Positions 1-5,909 of a stretch of DNA of 5,943 nucleotides are shown piece by piece; position 1 is the stretch's first letter; the number at the start of each line of letters is the position of its first letter. The translations under genes were made by a program, and so were the position numbers. Source of the stretch: Enteractinococcus sp. (GTDB taxonomy: Bacteria; Actinomycetota; Actinomycetes; Actinomycetales; Micrococcaceae); assembly GCA_029267455.1 (NCBI GenBank), contig JAJUIX010000085.1, positions 1 to 5,943 of the forward strand. The letters run 5' to 3'. The notes under the pieces were generated by a model. That model was not told the origin of the DNA. It ran no database searches and saw only the letters and a program-made list of their open reading frames with translations.

Positions 1-206
1 ACACCCCTCTACCTCTTCATCCTGCATAAAACCTGGATTTTCTGGATGATTTCTTGTGGTTCACTACCAATGAAATTGTGGTCGAAGTTACACACGATAT
101 ATAGCCGGCACTGACTGGTCTGTTGTTGTGTCGTTTAGGAGAAGTGCCCACAGGCTCATCGGTAGCTTCTATAAGGGCATTATCGAAATTTTCGGGGGTC
201 ATCCCC

Positions 207-231
207 CTCAAAATGTTGAGCCCATTTTGAG
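207..231. repeat. Perfect 9-bp inverted repeat with 7-nt spacer
   Basis: The arms CTCAAAATG (207-215) and CATTTTGAG (223-231) are exact reverse complements separated by TTGAGCC. No T-tract follows on the + strand, nor on the minus strand (where GGGGGATGACC follows), so it is not a standard terminator. It could be a protein-binding site or a remnant structure in a region without a clear gene. Its role is unknown. Confidence 0.5.
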
Positions 232-467
232 TCTCGAATCGTTCAATACCTGACCGCTCATCAACAGTCGATCGATACCTGTTGGGGCCGGAAGGGCGGT
301 TTCCAACTGGCAAAAAATAGCTAACACGCTAAAGTTGGACAGGTCAAGCTAGCTCGCGAGCCGACAAAACGGCCCGAGTACGGCATAGAAAGCAAGGCTG
401 GGATGACCCGTGTAATGGCGGGGGAAGAAGCCGCTTTGTAAGTTTCAACCGAGACTGTCTGACCGCG

Positions 468-493
468 TCAAGAACCGCAAACTTGATGCGGTT
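468..493. promoter_or_regulatory. Interleaved inverted repeats upstream of the MFS gene, possible operator
   Basis: AACCGCA (473-479) and TGCGGTT (487-493) form a perfect 7-bp inverted repeat with a 7-nt spacer. A second exact repeat, TCAAG (468-472) with CTTGA (482-486), interlocks with it. The block lies 115-140 nt upstream of the preferred TTG start of the transporter, where an operator or activator site would be expected. It lacks the T-tract of a terminator. A TTGATG hexamer at 483-488 lies inside it and could serve as a -35 element, but no good -10 is found at the right distance. The regulatory role is inferred from position and symmetry only. Confidence 0.35.
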
Positions 494-596
494 ATTAGTG
501 ATTGCATTTTTGCGATATGAACTTTGCGCCGCAGAACGATGGAGGTACGTGCGACAACTGCGCCACTAACTTGCACTGACACCAATCCTGAGGACT

Positions 597-601
597 GGAG
601 G
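597..601 (+). promoter_or_regulatory. Ribosome binding site deciding the MFS start
   Basis: GGAGG lies 6 nt upstream of TTG 608, an ideal distance. It supports a start 28 codons inside the longest open frame, and implies that the upstream bases 524-607 are untranslated leader. Confidence 0.75.
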
Positions 602-607
602 AATTTT

Positions 608-1894
608 TTGAAGACTGATACAACGGCAGACCTAACGGGGAATCCACCCAGAAAATGGACGGGTGGCATTGTCATCACGGTTTCGACCCTGCTGGCATTT
701 TCGTATGGATTGCAGATGTATGTAGTTGTGCCCGCCTACCCGATCATGACTGAAGAATTTGGGTTGAGTTACTCGCAGGTCGGGCTGATGGTATCGCTCT
801 GGTTTCTGGGTTATGCGCTCGCGCACGTACCTGCGGGTTTTGCAGCAGCTGCTTGGGGTCTGAAACGAGTCGCCGTCTGGGGTGGTCTGATCACGGCCAT
901 CTCTAGCGGTCTGATCGCACTGTCAAGTTCGTACGGACTCATGTTGACCGCCCGATTTATCGGGGGTCTTGGCATGTCCATGGTCGTGGCCGCAATTTTT
1001 CCGCTGGGCAACTACTGGTCCAAGCCTGAAAACGGCAAACTGGTCGCCGGTATCCTCAACGGTCTTGGACTTACCGGTGGATCTGCGGCAGGTCTCTACG
1101 TCTGGACTTTCCTCATGCAATCCATGGGCTGGAGGGAAAGTCTATGGATAGCCACTGCGATCGGTATCGCGATCGCACTTGCAGCCGCAGTCTTTATTCA
1201 AATTCCAGAACACATGGATGAACTCGAAGGCAATGAGTTCAGCTGGACCAACACCGTCAAGGTGCTCAAGTCCAAGACGATGTGGGGTATCGGAATCGTC
1301 AGTGTTGCTGCCTATGGTGCTTTCTTTACCGCCTCGCAGCTGGCTCCAGGTTTTGCTGAATCCGAGCACGGTTTCAGCGCCGCTAATGCTAGCCTCTTGG
1401 GGCTTGTCATGCTTCTGATCGGTATTCCCGGTTCGATCATCGGCGGGATCTTTGCCGACCGTGCGAAAAAATTCCTGTCTACCCTGTGGATCCCCGCCGC
1501 CGTCATCGTCGTGCTGCTGGCCCTGGTCCCACTGGTCAACAGTGTCCTGCTGTGGGTAGTACTGAGCTTGGTGGGTATCTTCGGCATGATGTACCTTTCC
1601 CCAGCAAGCGTCTCGCCAAGTGAATACCCAGAAGAAGTCCCGAGCCAGGATTTCGCAACAGCTCTGGGCTTGGTGCTTACCCTTGGCAATATGGGTGCTG
1701 TGATTTTCCCATACGTCTACACGATGGGTACCCAGATGGGTAGCTCCGCTATCGGTTGGTGGCTGATTGCCGGTCTATCTGCACTCAGTTTGTTGAGCAT
1801 TCGGATGGCCAAAGAATCTCGTGTTCCGCACCCTGAAGCAAGCATCGAAGAGGCACTGAGCGAACAACCCGTTCAGAGCCAAGTGACCGCCTAG
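608..1894 (+). CDS. MFS transporter, substrate unknown (possibly aromatic or other organic acid)
   Basis: This is an integral membrane carrier of the major facilitator superfamily, about 428 residues with some 12 hydrophobic segments. The first membrane segment lies near residues 20-45. A degenerate motif A (GFAAAAWGLKR, residues 77-87) sits in the loop after segment 2. The RFIGGLG sequence at 116-122 matches the charged RxxxGxG signature of segment 4. A second motif-A-like stretch, GGIFADRAKKF (279-289), marks the start of the second six-helix half. The TTG at 608 is chosen because GGAGG (597-601) lies 6 nt before it; an upstream in-frame TTG at 524 would give 456 residues but has no ribosome binding site. 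The gene contains no TTA leucine codon, unlike the next two genes. It ends 20 nt before a strong terminator, so it is probably its own transcription unit. Nearby pobA suggests aromatic-acid uptake, but this is inference. Confidence 0.88.
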   Translation: MKTDTTADLTGNPPRKWTGGIVITVSTLLAFSYGLQMYVVVPAYPIMTEEFGLSYSQVGLMVSLWFLGYALAHVPAGFAAAAWGLKRVAVWGGLITAISSGLIALSSSYGLMLTARFIGGLGMSMVVAAIFPLGNYWSKPENGKLVAGILNGLGLTGGSAAGLYVWTFLMQSMGWRESLWIATAIGIAIALAAAVFIQIPEHMDELEGNEFSWTNTVKVLKSKTMWGIGIVSVAAYGAFFTASQLAPGFAESEHGFSAANASLLGLVMLLIGIPGSIIGGIFADRAKKFLSTLWIPAAVIVVLLALVPLVNSVLLWVVLSLVGIFGMMYLSPASVSPSEYPEEVPSQDFATALGLVLTLGNMGAVIFPYVYTMGTQMGSSAIGWWLIAGLSALSLLSIRMAKESRVPHPEASIEEALSEQPVQSQVTA

Positions 1895-1913
1895 AACCAG
1901 AACGCTTCAGCCT

Positions 1914-1960
1914 TCAAGGGCGTGATCCCAGCATCCTGGGGTCATGCCCTTGATTTGTCC
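1914..1960 (+). terminator. Strong intrinsic terminator after the MFS gene
   Basis: An 18-bp stem is formed by 1914-1931 and 1936-1953, with only two G-T wobble pairs and a CATC loop. It is followed by TTTGTCCT, a short and imperfect T-tract. It begins 20 nt after the TAG stop of the MFS gene. The stem is nearly symmetrical, so it may also act on transcripts arriving from the other strand, although no gene on that strand is seen here. It separates the MFS gene from the downstream transporter-regulator-pobA block. Confidence 0.85.
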
Positions 1961-2027
1961 TCAGGGGTCCGAGGTCATCGACGATTACTCCTCGTGAACC
2001 TGAGAATTGTATGCCACGCAAAAACCA

Positions 2028-2056
2028 TTGAGGTACACAATCCCCTCGCATAAGCT
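2028..2056 (+). promoter_or_regulatory. Possible promoter of the DASS transporter gene
   Basis: TTGAGG (2028-2033) matches four of six bases of a -35 element, and TAAGCT (2051-2056) lies 17 nt after it as a weak -10. It is the best spaced pair I found between the terminator and the DASS start, and would give a leader of about 65-70 nt. An imperfect inverted repeat, TTGTATGCC (2007-2015) with GGTACACAA (2032-2040; 7 of 9 positions match), overlaps the -35. The -10 is poor, so this is a tentative call. Confidence 0.3.
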
Positions 2057-2131
2057 ATCCTCAAAGCCGAACGGCCCCAAACGTCCCGGCGGCGTAAAGC
2101 CAGCGGTAACGCACAGTGATGGAGGCAAGTG

Positions 2132-3775
2132 GTGGTTCAGCATGATCCTGCAAGCAAAGTCACCGGCGATCACGACCGGCGAGCTCCGGCAGAACAAGAA
2201 CTATCGGAGGGGATGAAAGCGCGAGCGGTTGGTCGCAGCGAATGGCGTCGAAAGATTTTCGGGCTCGTAGGCGGGCCGGTCGCAGCCGTCTTGGTGTATG
2301 TCATCATGCCGGCCGATCTTGCGCTCTGGCCCAAATTGACTGCTGCCACCGCCGTGTTGATGGCGATTTGGTGGATGAGCGAGGCCATTCCTATCCCTGC
2401 TACCGCTTTATTGCCGCTCATTATCTTCCCCCTGCTGGTACCCGCGGAAGAATCCGATGGCGGAGTAACCGTCACAGACGTCGGGGCGAACTATGGCAAC
2501 GACATCATCTTCTTATTCATGGGCGGGTTCTTACTGGCGCTAGCGATGCAGCGGTGGAATCTGCACCGACGCATCGCGCTCCTCGTATTACGGGGTATGG
2601 GTTCCAATACCACTGCACTCGTAGCTGGCTTCATGATTGCCACGGGCTTCTTATCAATGTGGGTTTCGAATACGGCAACAGCCGTGATGATGTTGCCCAT
2701 CGGGATATCGGTCCTGTTATTGGTCAAAAAGGTCTCCGATCATGAGGATACGGCTGATGTCGTCGCCAAAGGCAGTGAGACGGAAGCGACCGAGCAGGAA
2801 GTTGCTGAAGTCGCTGATACGAACTTTGGTACTGCACTCATGCTGGCCATAGCCTATGCCGCTTCGATTGGGTCGTTGGGCACTATCATTGGCACCCCAC
2901 CTAATGCCCTACTGGCCGCACACATGTCAGCCAACCACGACCTGGAGCTTGGCTTCGGCCGGTGGATGGTAGTCGGGGTACCCCTATCTATTCTGCTGAT
3001 GGTCGGAGCTTGGTTTATTCTGACCAAGGTCATGTTCAAACCTGAGATAAAGAACATCCCCGGCGGTGCAGAAATGATCCGCACAGAATGGGACAAATTG
3101 GGCCCCATGTCAATGGGTGAACGGTCTGTGCTCATCGCGTTCATCGTCGCGGCAGTGTCTTGGATTTCAGTGCCGCTGGTTTCGGAGTATGTTTTTGGAC
3201 TCGAAGAGCCCGTCATCTCTGACTCCGGGATCGCCATGATCATAGGTGTCGCCTTGTTTATCCTTCCTGGCGGAGCAAAGCAGGGCGTGCGACTGCTGGA
3301 TTGGGATACGGCACTGAAACTTCCGTGGGGCGTCCTCATCCTCTTTGGCGGTGGTCTGGCGCTGTCAGCACAGTTCTCCGATTCGGGCCTCTCCGAGTGG
3401 CTGGGTACCCAGGTCGAAGGGCTGGCCGGCATTCCAGTCTGGATCATGGTTGCCATAGCGACCGTGGGCATTCTGCTCTTGACAGAGATGACCTCCAATA
3501 CCGCGACCGCGGCCACATTCTTGCCAGTGGCCTCGGGCGTCGCCATGGGTACCGGGATAGAACCACTGATGCTGACGGCACCGGTGGCCCTGGCAGCAAC
3601 CTGTGCCTTCATGCTGCCGGTGGCGACCCCACCGAACGCCATTGCCTTCGGTTCGGGGTATGTCACCATCGGGCAAATGGTCAAAGGCGGGGCGCTCCTT
3701 AATATCCTGGCAGCCATCCTGATTACGCTGACGGCAATGACCCTACTGGTATGGGTCTTTGGTATTGCCTATTAA
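2132..3775 (+). CDS. DASS (SLC13) family anion:sodium symporter
   Basis: This is a polytopic inner-membrane carrier of the divalent anion:sodium symporter family, whose members usually import C4-dicarboxylates such as succinate, malate and fumarate, or sulfate. Both repeat halves carry the family hallmarks: SNTAT near residues 179-183 and again at 455-459, where the consensus Ser-Asn-Thr residues contact substrate carboxylates and sodium, and the matching IGTPPNA (about 253-259) and VATPPNA (about 497-503) loops. The length of about 547 residues is somewhat above the family norm, because of a hydrophilic N-terminus and an acidic loop near 200-232. GTG 2132 is preferred because GGAGG (2121-2125) lies 6 nt before it. 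GTG 2129 is equally in frame, and ATG 2213 would remove 27 residues but has GGAGG only 2 nt away. All six TTA codons fall in the first 200 residues. The actual substrate is unknown; its place before an IclR gene and pobA raises aromatic or beta-ketoadipate-like acids as possibilities. Confidence 0.9.
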   Translation: MVQHDPASKVTGDHDRRAPAEQELSEGMKARAVGRSEWRRKIFGLVGGPVAAVLVYVIMPADLALWPKLTAATAVLMAIWWMSEAIPIPATALLPLIIFPLLVPAEESDGGVTVTDVGANYGNDIIFLFMGGFLLALAMQRWNLHRRIALLVLRGMGSNTTALVAGFMIATGFLSMWVSNTATAVMMLPIGISVLLLVKKVSDHEDTADVVAKGSETEATEQEVAEVADTNFGTALMLAIAYAASIGSLGTIIGTPPNALLAAHMSANHDLELGFGRWMVVGVPLSILLMVGAWFILTKVMFKPEIKNIPGGAEMIRTEWDKLGPMSMGERSVLIAFIVAAVSWISVPLVSEYVFGLEEPVISDSGIAMIIGVALFILPGGAKQGVRLLDWDTALKLPWGVLILFGGGLALSAQFSDSGLSEWLGTQVEGLAGIPVWIMVAIATVGILLLTEMTSNTATAATFLPVASGVAMGTGIEPLMLTAPVALAATCAFMLPVATPPNAIAFGSGYVTIGQMVKGGALLNILAAILITLTAMTLLVWVFGIAY

Positions 3776-3777
3776 TG

Positions 3778-3792
3778 CTCTCGAGAGGCCTC
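3778..3792. promoter_or_regulatory. Two overlapping palindromes between the DASS and IclR genes
   Basis: CTCTCGAGAG (3778-3787) and GAGGCCTC (3785-3792) are both perfect palindromes and share three bases. They fill the start of the 48-nt gap before the regulator and end 31 nt before its ATG. They could be an operator for autoregulation, but palindromes this short also occur by chance. No terminator is present in this gap, so read-through from the DASS gene into the regulator is likely. Confidence 0.25.
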
Positions 3793-3823
3793 CATCCCGG
3801 CGACCAGATAAACTCAACGTCAC

Positions 3824-4597
3824 ATGACACAGACTTCTTCCAGTGACACCGTGCTTGATCGCGTGCTGCGCATCCTGTCTGCTTTTGATGCGCGACGTCG
3901 GCAATTAACCGTGGCCGAATTATCACAATTAGCAGACATCCCGCTGGCCACAACGTATCGCCTGGTCAATCAACTCGCGAAAGAAAATATTCTCACCCGC
4001 TATCCCAACGGCAACATCGGGTTGGGTATACGCCTATGGGAATTGGCTGCTCGTTCATCTCCTGCCGTGAGCCTGCGAACTGCAGCGATGCCCTTTCTTG
4101 ATGATGTGCAGTCGATCTTTCGCCAGCACACACAACTCTCCGTTCTAGATGATCACGAACTCTTAGTGGTGGAACGGTTATCATCGCGGAATTCAGTGGT
4201 GAATCAAGCCACGGTCGCCACCCGTATGCCCATTCACACGGTTTCGATGGGATTAGTGCAACTCGCCTTCCAGCCGCAGTACATTATTGACGATTATTTT
4301 GCGCTGTATCCCGAAGCAACAGACATGTCCTATCCGGGCACAGGCAGTATCACGGACACATTAGCCAAGATCCAGCGGGACGGTTTTGCAATGTTAGACG
4401 GCATGCTCGATGACGGGACCACGGGGGCTGCGGTGCCAGTGTTCGACAAACCCACCGGACGCAAGCGAGTTGCTATCGCTGCGATTTCTGTCGTCATCCC
4501 CGAAGATTTTGAATCGCGATCGGCTGTCGTACCGGTCCTCATGGCCGCTTCTCGGGGACTCACACGCGCTTTGCATCCGACCGCAGAACCCGGGTAA
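3824..4597 (+). CDS. IclR-family transcriptional regulator, probable regulator of 4-hydroxybenzoate catabolism
   Basis: This is a 257-residue cytoplasmic DNA-binding protein, the usual length for the family. An N-terminal winged helix-turn-helix covers residues 10-70: LTVAELSQLADIP (28-40) followed by the recognition helix LATTYRLVNQLAKENIL (41-57), a typical IclR arrangement. The C-terminal effector domain spans about 80-250, with the family-like segment MPIHTVSMGLVQLAF (135-149), in which the usual Gly-Lys of the family is Gly-Leu. The ATG at 3824 is the natural start although no clear ribosome binding site precedes it, so translation may depend on read-through from the DASS gene or on a near-leaderless transcript. 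Eight leucines are encoded by TTA, the highest number in the window. The stop codon touches a 19-bp palindrome and pobA follows 95 nt later on the same strand. By analogy with PobR and PcaU of Acinetobacter, also IclR proteins, it may sense 4-hydroxybenzoate or protocatechuate; the ligand and direction of control are inferred. Confidence 0.88.
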   Translation: MTQTSSSDTVLDRVLRILSAFDARRRQLTVAELSQLADIPLATTYRLVNQLAKENILTRYPNGNIGLGIRLWELAARSSPAVSLRTAAMPFLDDVQSIFRQHTQLSVLDDHELLVVERLSSRNSVVNQATVATRMPIHTVSMGLVQLAFQPQYIIDDYFALYPEATDMSYPGTGSITDTLAKIQRDGFAMLDGMLDDGTTGAAVPVFDKPTGRKRVAIAAISVVIPEDFESRSAVVPVLMAASRGLTRALHPTAEPG

Positions 4598-4615
4598 TTC
4601 TCATTTAATGAGAAT
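4597..4615. promoter_or_regulatory. Perfect 19-bp palindrome upstream of pobA, probable operator
   Basis: ATTCTCATTTAATGAGAAT has two exact 9-bp arms around a single central T. It starts on the last base of the IclR stop codon, and its centre is 87 nt upstream of the pobA GTG. It is AT-rich and is followed by CGAGTGG rather than a T-tract, which argues against a terminator. Length, symmetry and position fit a site for a dimeric regulator acting on the pobA promoter, most simply the IclR protein just upstream. I found no convincing -35/-10 pair between it and pobA, so the exact relation to the promoter is open. Confidence 0.6.
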
Positions 4616-4692
4616 CGAGTGGCGCACACCACCGTTTATGTCCGACACTTGAGACAGCATTACACCTTCCGAGGCAATCGACAGGAGCTGGA

Positions 4693-5880
4693 GTGACAAA
4701 AACAGAAACCACCCAGGTGGGTATCGTTGGAGGCGGGCCAGCCGGACTCATGTTGTCCCACCTACTGGCACGTGCCGGTATCGACAATATCGTCCTTGAA
4801 ACCCGTGACCATGAGACCATCAAGAACACCCACCGCGCGGGCATTTTAGAAACCGGCTCTGTTGAGCTGTTGACAGATTACGGTGTGGATTCTCGTATTC
4901 ACGAGCTCGGTTTTGAACACGAAGGGATCGATCTTCGTTTCGACGGCGTCTCCCACCGCATTAACTTTAAAGAACTCGTCGACGCTTCGGTATGGCTCTA
5001 CCCGCAGAACGAGGTGTTCGTGGATCTTGCCGCCGCCCGCGCTCGCGATGGCGGCGATGTCCGGTATGAACACACCGTCACCGGGGTAGAAGACGTTGAA
5101 ACGGACGCGCCAAAGGTTCACTTTACCGATGCCGAAGGCAATCCCGGTGTCATTCAGGCCGAGATCCTGGTCGGTACGGACGGCTCACGGTCATTCTGCC
5201 GACGGGCCATCCCATCAGAGACCCGTCAAGAACACAAGATCGAATACCCTTTCGCCTGGTTCGGTATTCTCACCGAGGCCCCACCAAGCGCAGAAGAACT
5301 CGTCTATACCAACTCACCGCGTGGCTTCGCACTGATCTCGCAGCGCAACGAAACGGTACAGCGCCACTACTTCCAGTGTGATCCCAACGAGGACCCGGAC
5401 AACTGGACCGAAGACCAAATCTGGGAAGAACTCCAGGCCCGTGTTGACGGCCCGGATGGGTTTACCCTCAAGCGCGGTCCGATCTTTGAAAAGACCGTGT
5501 TGAAGTTCCGCTCCTTCGTTGCCGAACCGATGCGCTGGGGCAATCTCTTCCTGGCCGGGGATGCTGGCCACACTGTCCCGCCCACCGGAGCCAAGGGACT
5601 CAACCTGGCATTGGCGGATGTCAAAGTGCTGTTCTCCGCACTCGAGCAATACTTTAAAAACAACAACGTCGACGGCCTCGACAATTACTCTGCCACAGCC
5701 TTGAAACGTGTGTGGAAAGCACAAAACTTTTCCTACTGGATGACCAGCATGCTCCACACCCGCAAGGACGCCACCTCATTCGAGACGCGCCGGGCCCTTG
5801 GTGAGCTGCACACCGTCGTCGGATCAAAATATGGCCAACAATATCTCGCCGAGTCCTACTGCGGCTGGCCACACGAATAA
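4693..5880 (+). CDS. pobA: 4-hydroxybenzoate 3-monooxygenase (p-hydroxybenzoate hydroxylase)
   Basis: This is a cytoplasmic FAD enzyme that hydroxylates 4-hydroxybenzoate to protocatechuate using O2 and NAD(P)H, feeding the beta-ketoadipate pathway. Its 395 residues match the 394 of the Pseudomonas enzyme and align with it along their length. The FAD dinucleotide motif GGGPAG is at 13-18 with the ribose-binding Glu36, the DG motif (GTDGSRSFCR) is at 161-170, and the GD motif (LFLAGDAGH) is at 285-293. The Pseudomonas active-site residues Tyr201, Ser212, Arg214, Tyr222, Pro293, Thr294 and Tyr385 correspond to Tyr205, Ser216, Arg218, Tyr226, Pro297, Thr298 and Tyr389, all conserved with a constant offset of four. 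The GTG start has AGGAG (4683-4687) 5 nt upstream. The segment after Glu36 differs from Pseudomonas in the positions that bind NADPH phosphate, so NADH use is possible. A further gene starts 29 nt after the stop, suggesting an operon. Confidence 0.96.
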   Translation: MTKTETTQVGIVGGGPAGLMLSHLLARAGIDNIVLETRDHETIKNTHRAGILETGSVELLTDYGVDSRIHELGFEHEGIDLRFDGVSHRINFKELVDASVWLYPQNEVFVDLAAARARDGGDVRYEHTVTGVEDVETDAPKVHFTDAEGNPGVIQAEILVGTDGSRSFCRRAIPSETRQEHKIEYPFAWFGILTEAPPSAEELVYTNSPRGFALISQRNETVQRHYFQCDPNEDPDNWTEDQIWEELQARVDGPDGFTLKRGPIFEKTVLKFRSFVAEPMRWGNLFLAGDAGHTVPPTGAKGLNLALADVKVLFSALEQYFKNNNVDGLDNYSATALKRVWKAQNFSYWMTSMLHTRKDATSFETRRALGELHTVVGSKYGQQYLAESYCGWPHE

Positions 5881-5909
5881 CCGCCCCACCATGACGAAAG
5901 GAATGTGAA

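Larger units (their letters stand above)
1..607. other. Long region without a supportable gene, upstream of the MFS transporter
   Basis: No convincing protein gene or RNA gene is visible on either strand. On the + strand, frame 1 is open from base 1 to a TGA at 112-114, but the 37 residues look like no known protein tail. On the minus strand a TTG-initiated frame of 98 codons (313 down to 17) has an unremarkable composition and no recognisable domain. An ATG inside it (around 202-200) is preceded by a G-rich stretch, but too close to be a normal ribosome binding site. The region contains inverted repeats at 207-231 and 473-493, short palindromes at 347-354 and 352-361, and a segment at 334-346 resembling an IS3-family end. 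The last 100 bases or so should carry the promoter and control sites of the downstream transporter, although I could not pick a confident -35/-10 pair. The left part may be decayed coding DNA. Confidence 0.6.

Noticed and set aside
17..313. Minus-strand open frame of 98 codons
   Set aside because: It begins with TTG without a ribosome binding site, has no recognisable domain, and ends in a low-complexity polar stretch. It may be a remnant, but I cannot support it as a gene.
415..441. Mini-frame ATG to TAA encoding MAGEEAAL as a leader peptide
   Set aside because: There is no ribosome binding site, no run of regulatory codons and no paired attenuator structure.
524..607. N-terminal extension of the MFS protein from TTG 524
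   Set aside because: There is no ribosome binding site before TTG 524 or the in-frame ATG at 539, while TTG 608 has an ideal one. The extra 28 residues are polar and are not needed by the fold.
2007..2216. Short + strand open frame in the leader of the DASS gene
   Set aside because: It starts at TTG without a ribosome binding site, overlaps the DASS start in another frame and resembles no known peptide.
2854..3717. Minus-strand open frame of 287 codons inside the DASS gene
   Set aside because: It is a shadow of a strongly supported transporter gene. Its composition (rich in Ala, Pro, Ser, Met) is what the antisense of hydrophobic codons gives, and no domain is visible.
4597..4615. Palindrome after the IclR gene as an intrinsic terminator
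   Set aside because: The stem would be AT-rich and short, and it is followed by CGAGTGG rather than a run of T, so an operator is the better explanation.
4649..4678. TTGAGA and GGCAAT as a pobA promoter
   Set aside because: The -10 match is poor, lacking the key second-position A, and it would lie almost on the ribosome binding site.
5314..5757. Minus-strand open frame of 147 codons inside pobA
   Set aside because: It lies wholly antisense to the conserved hydroxylase and has no independent support.
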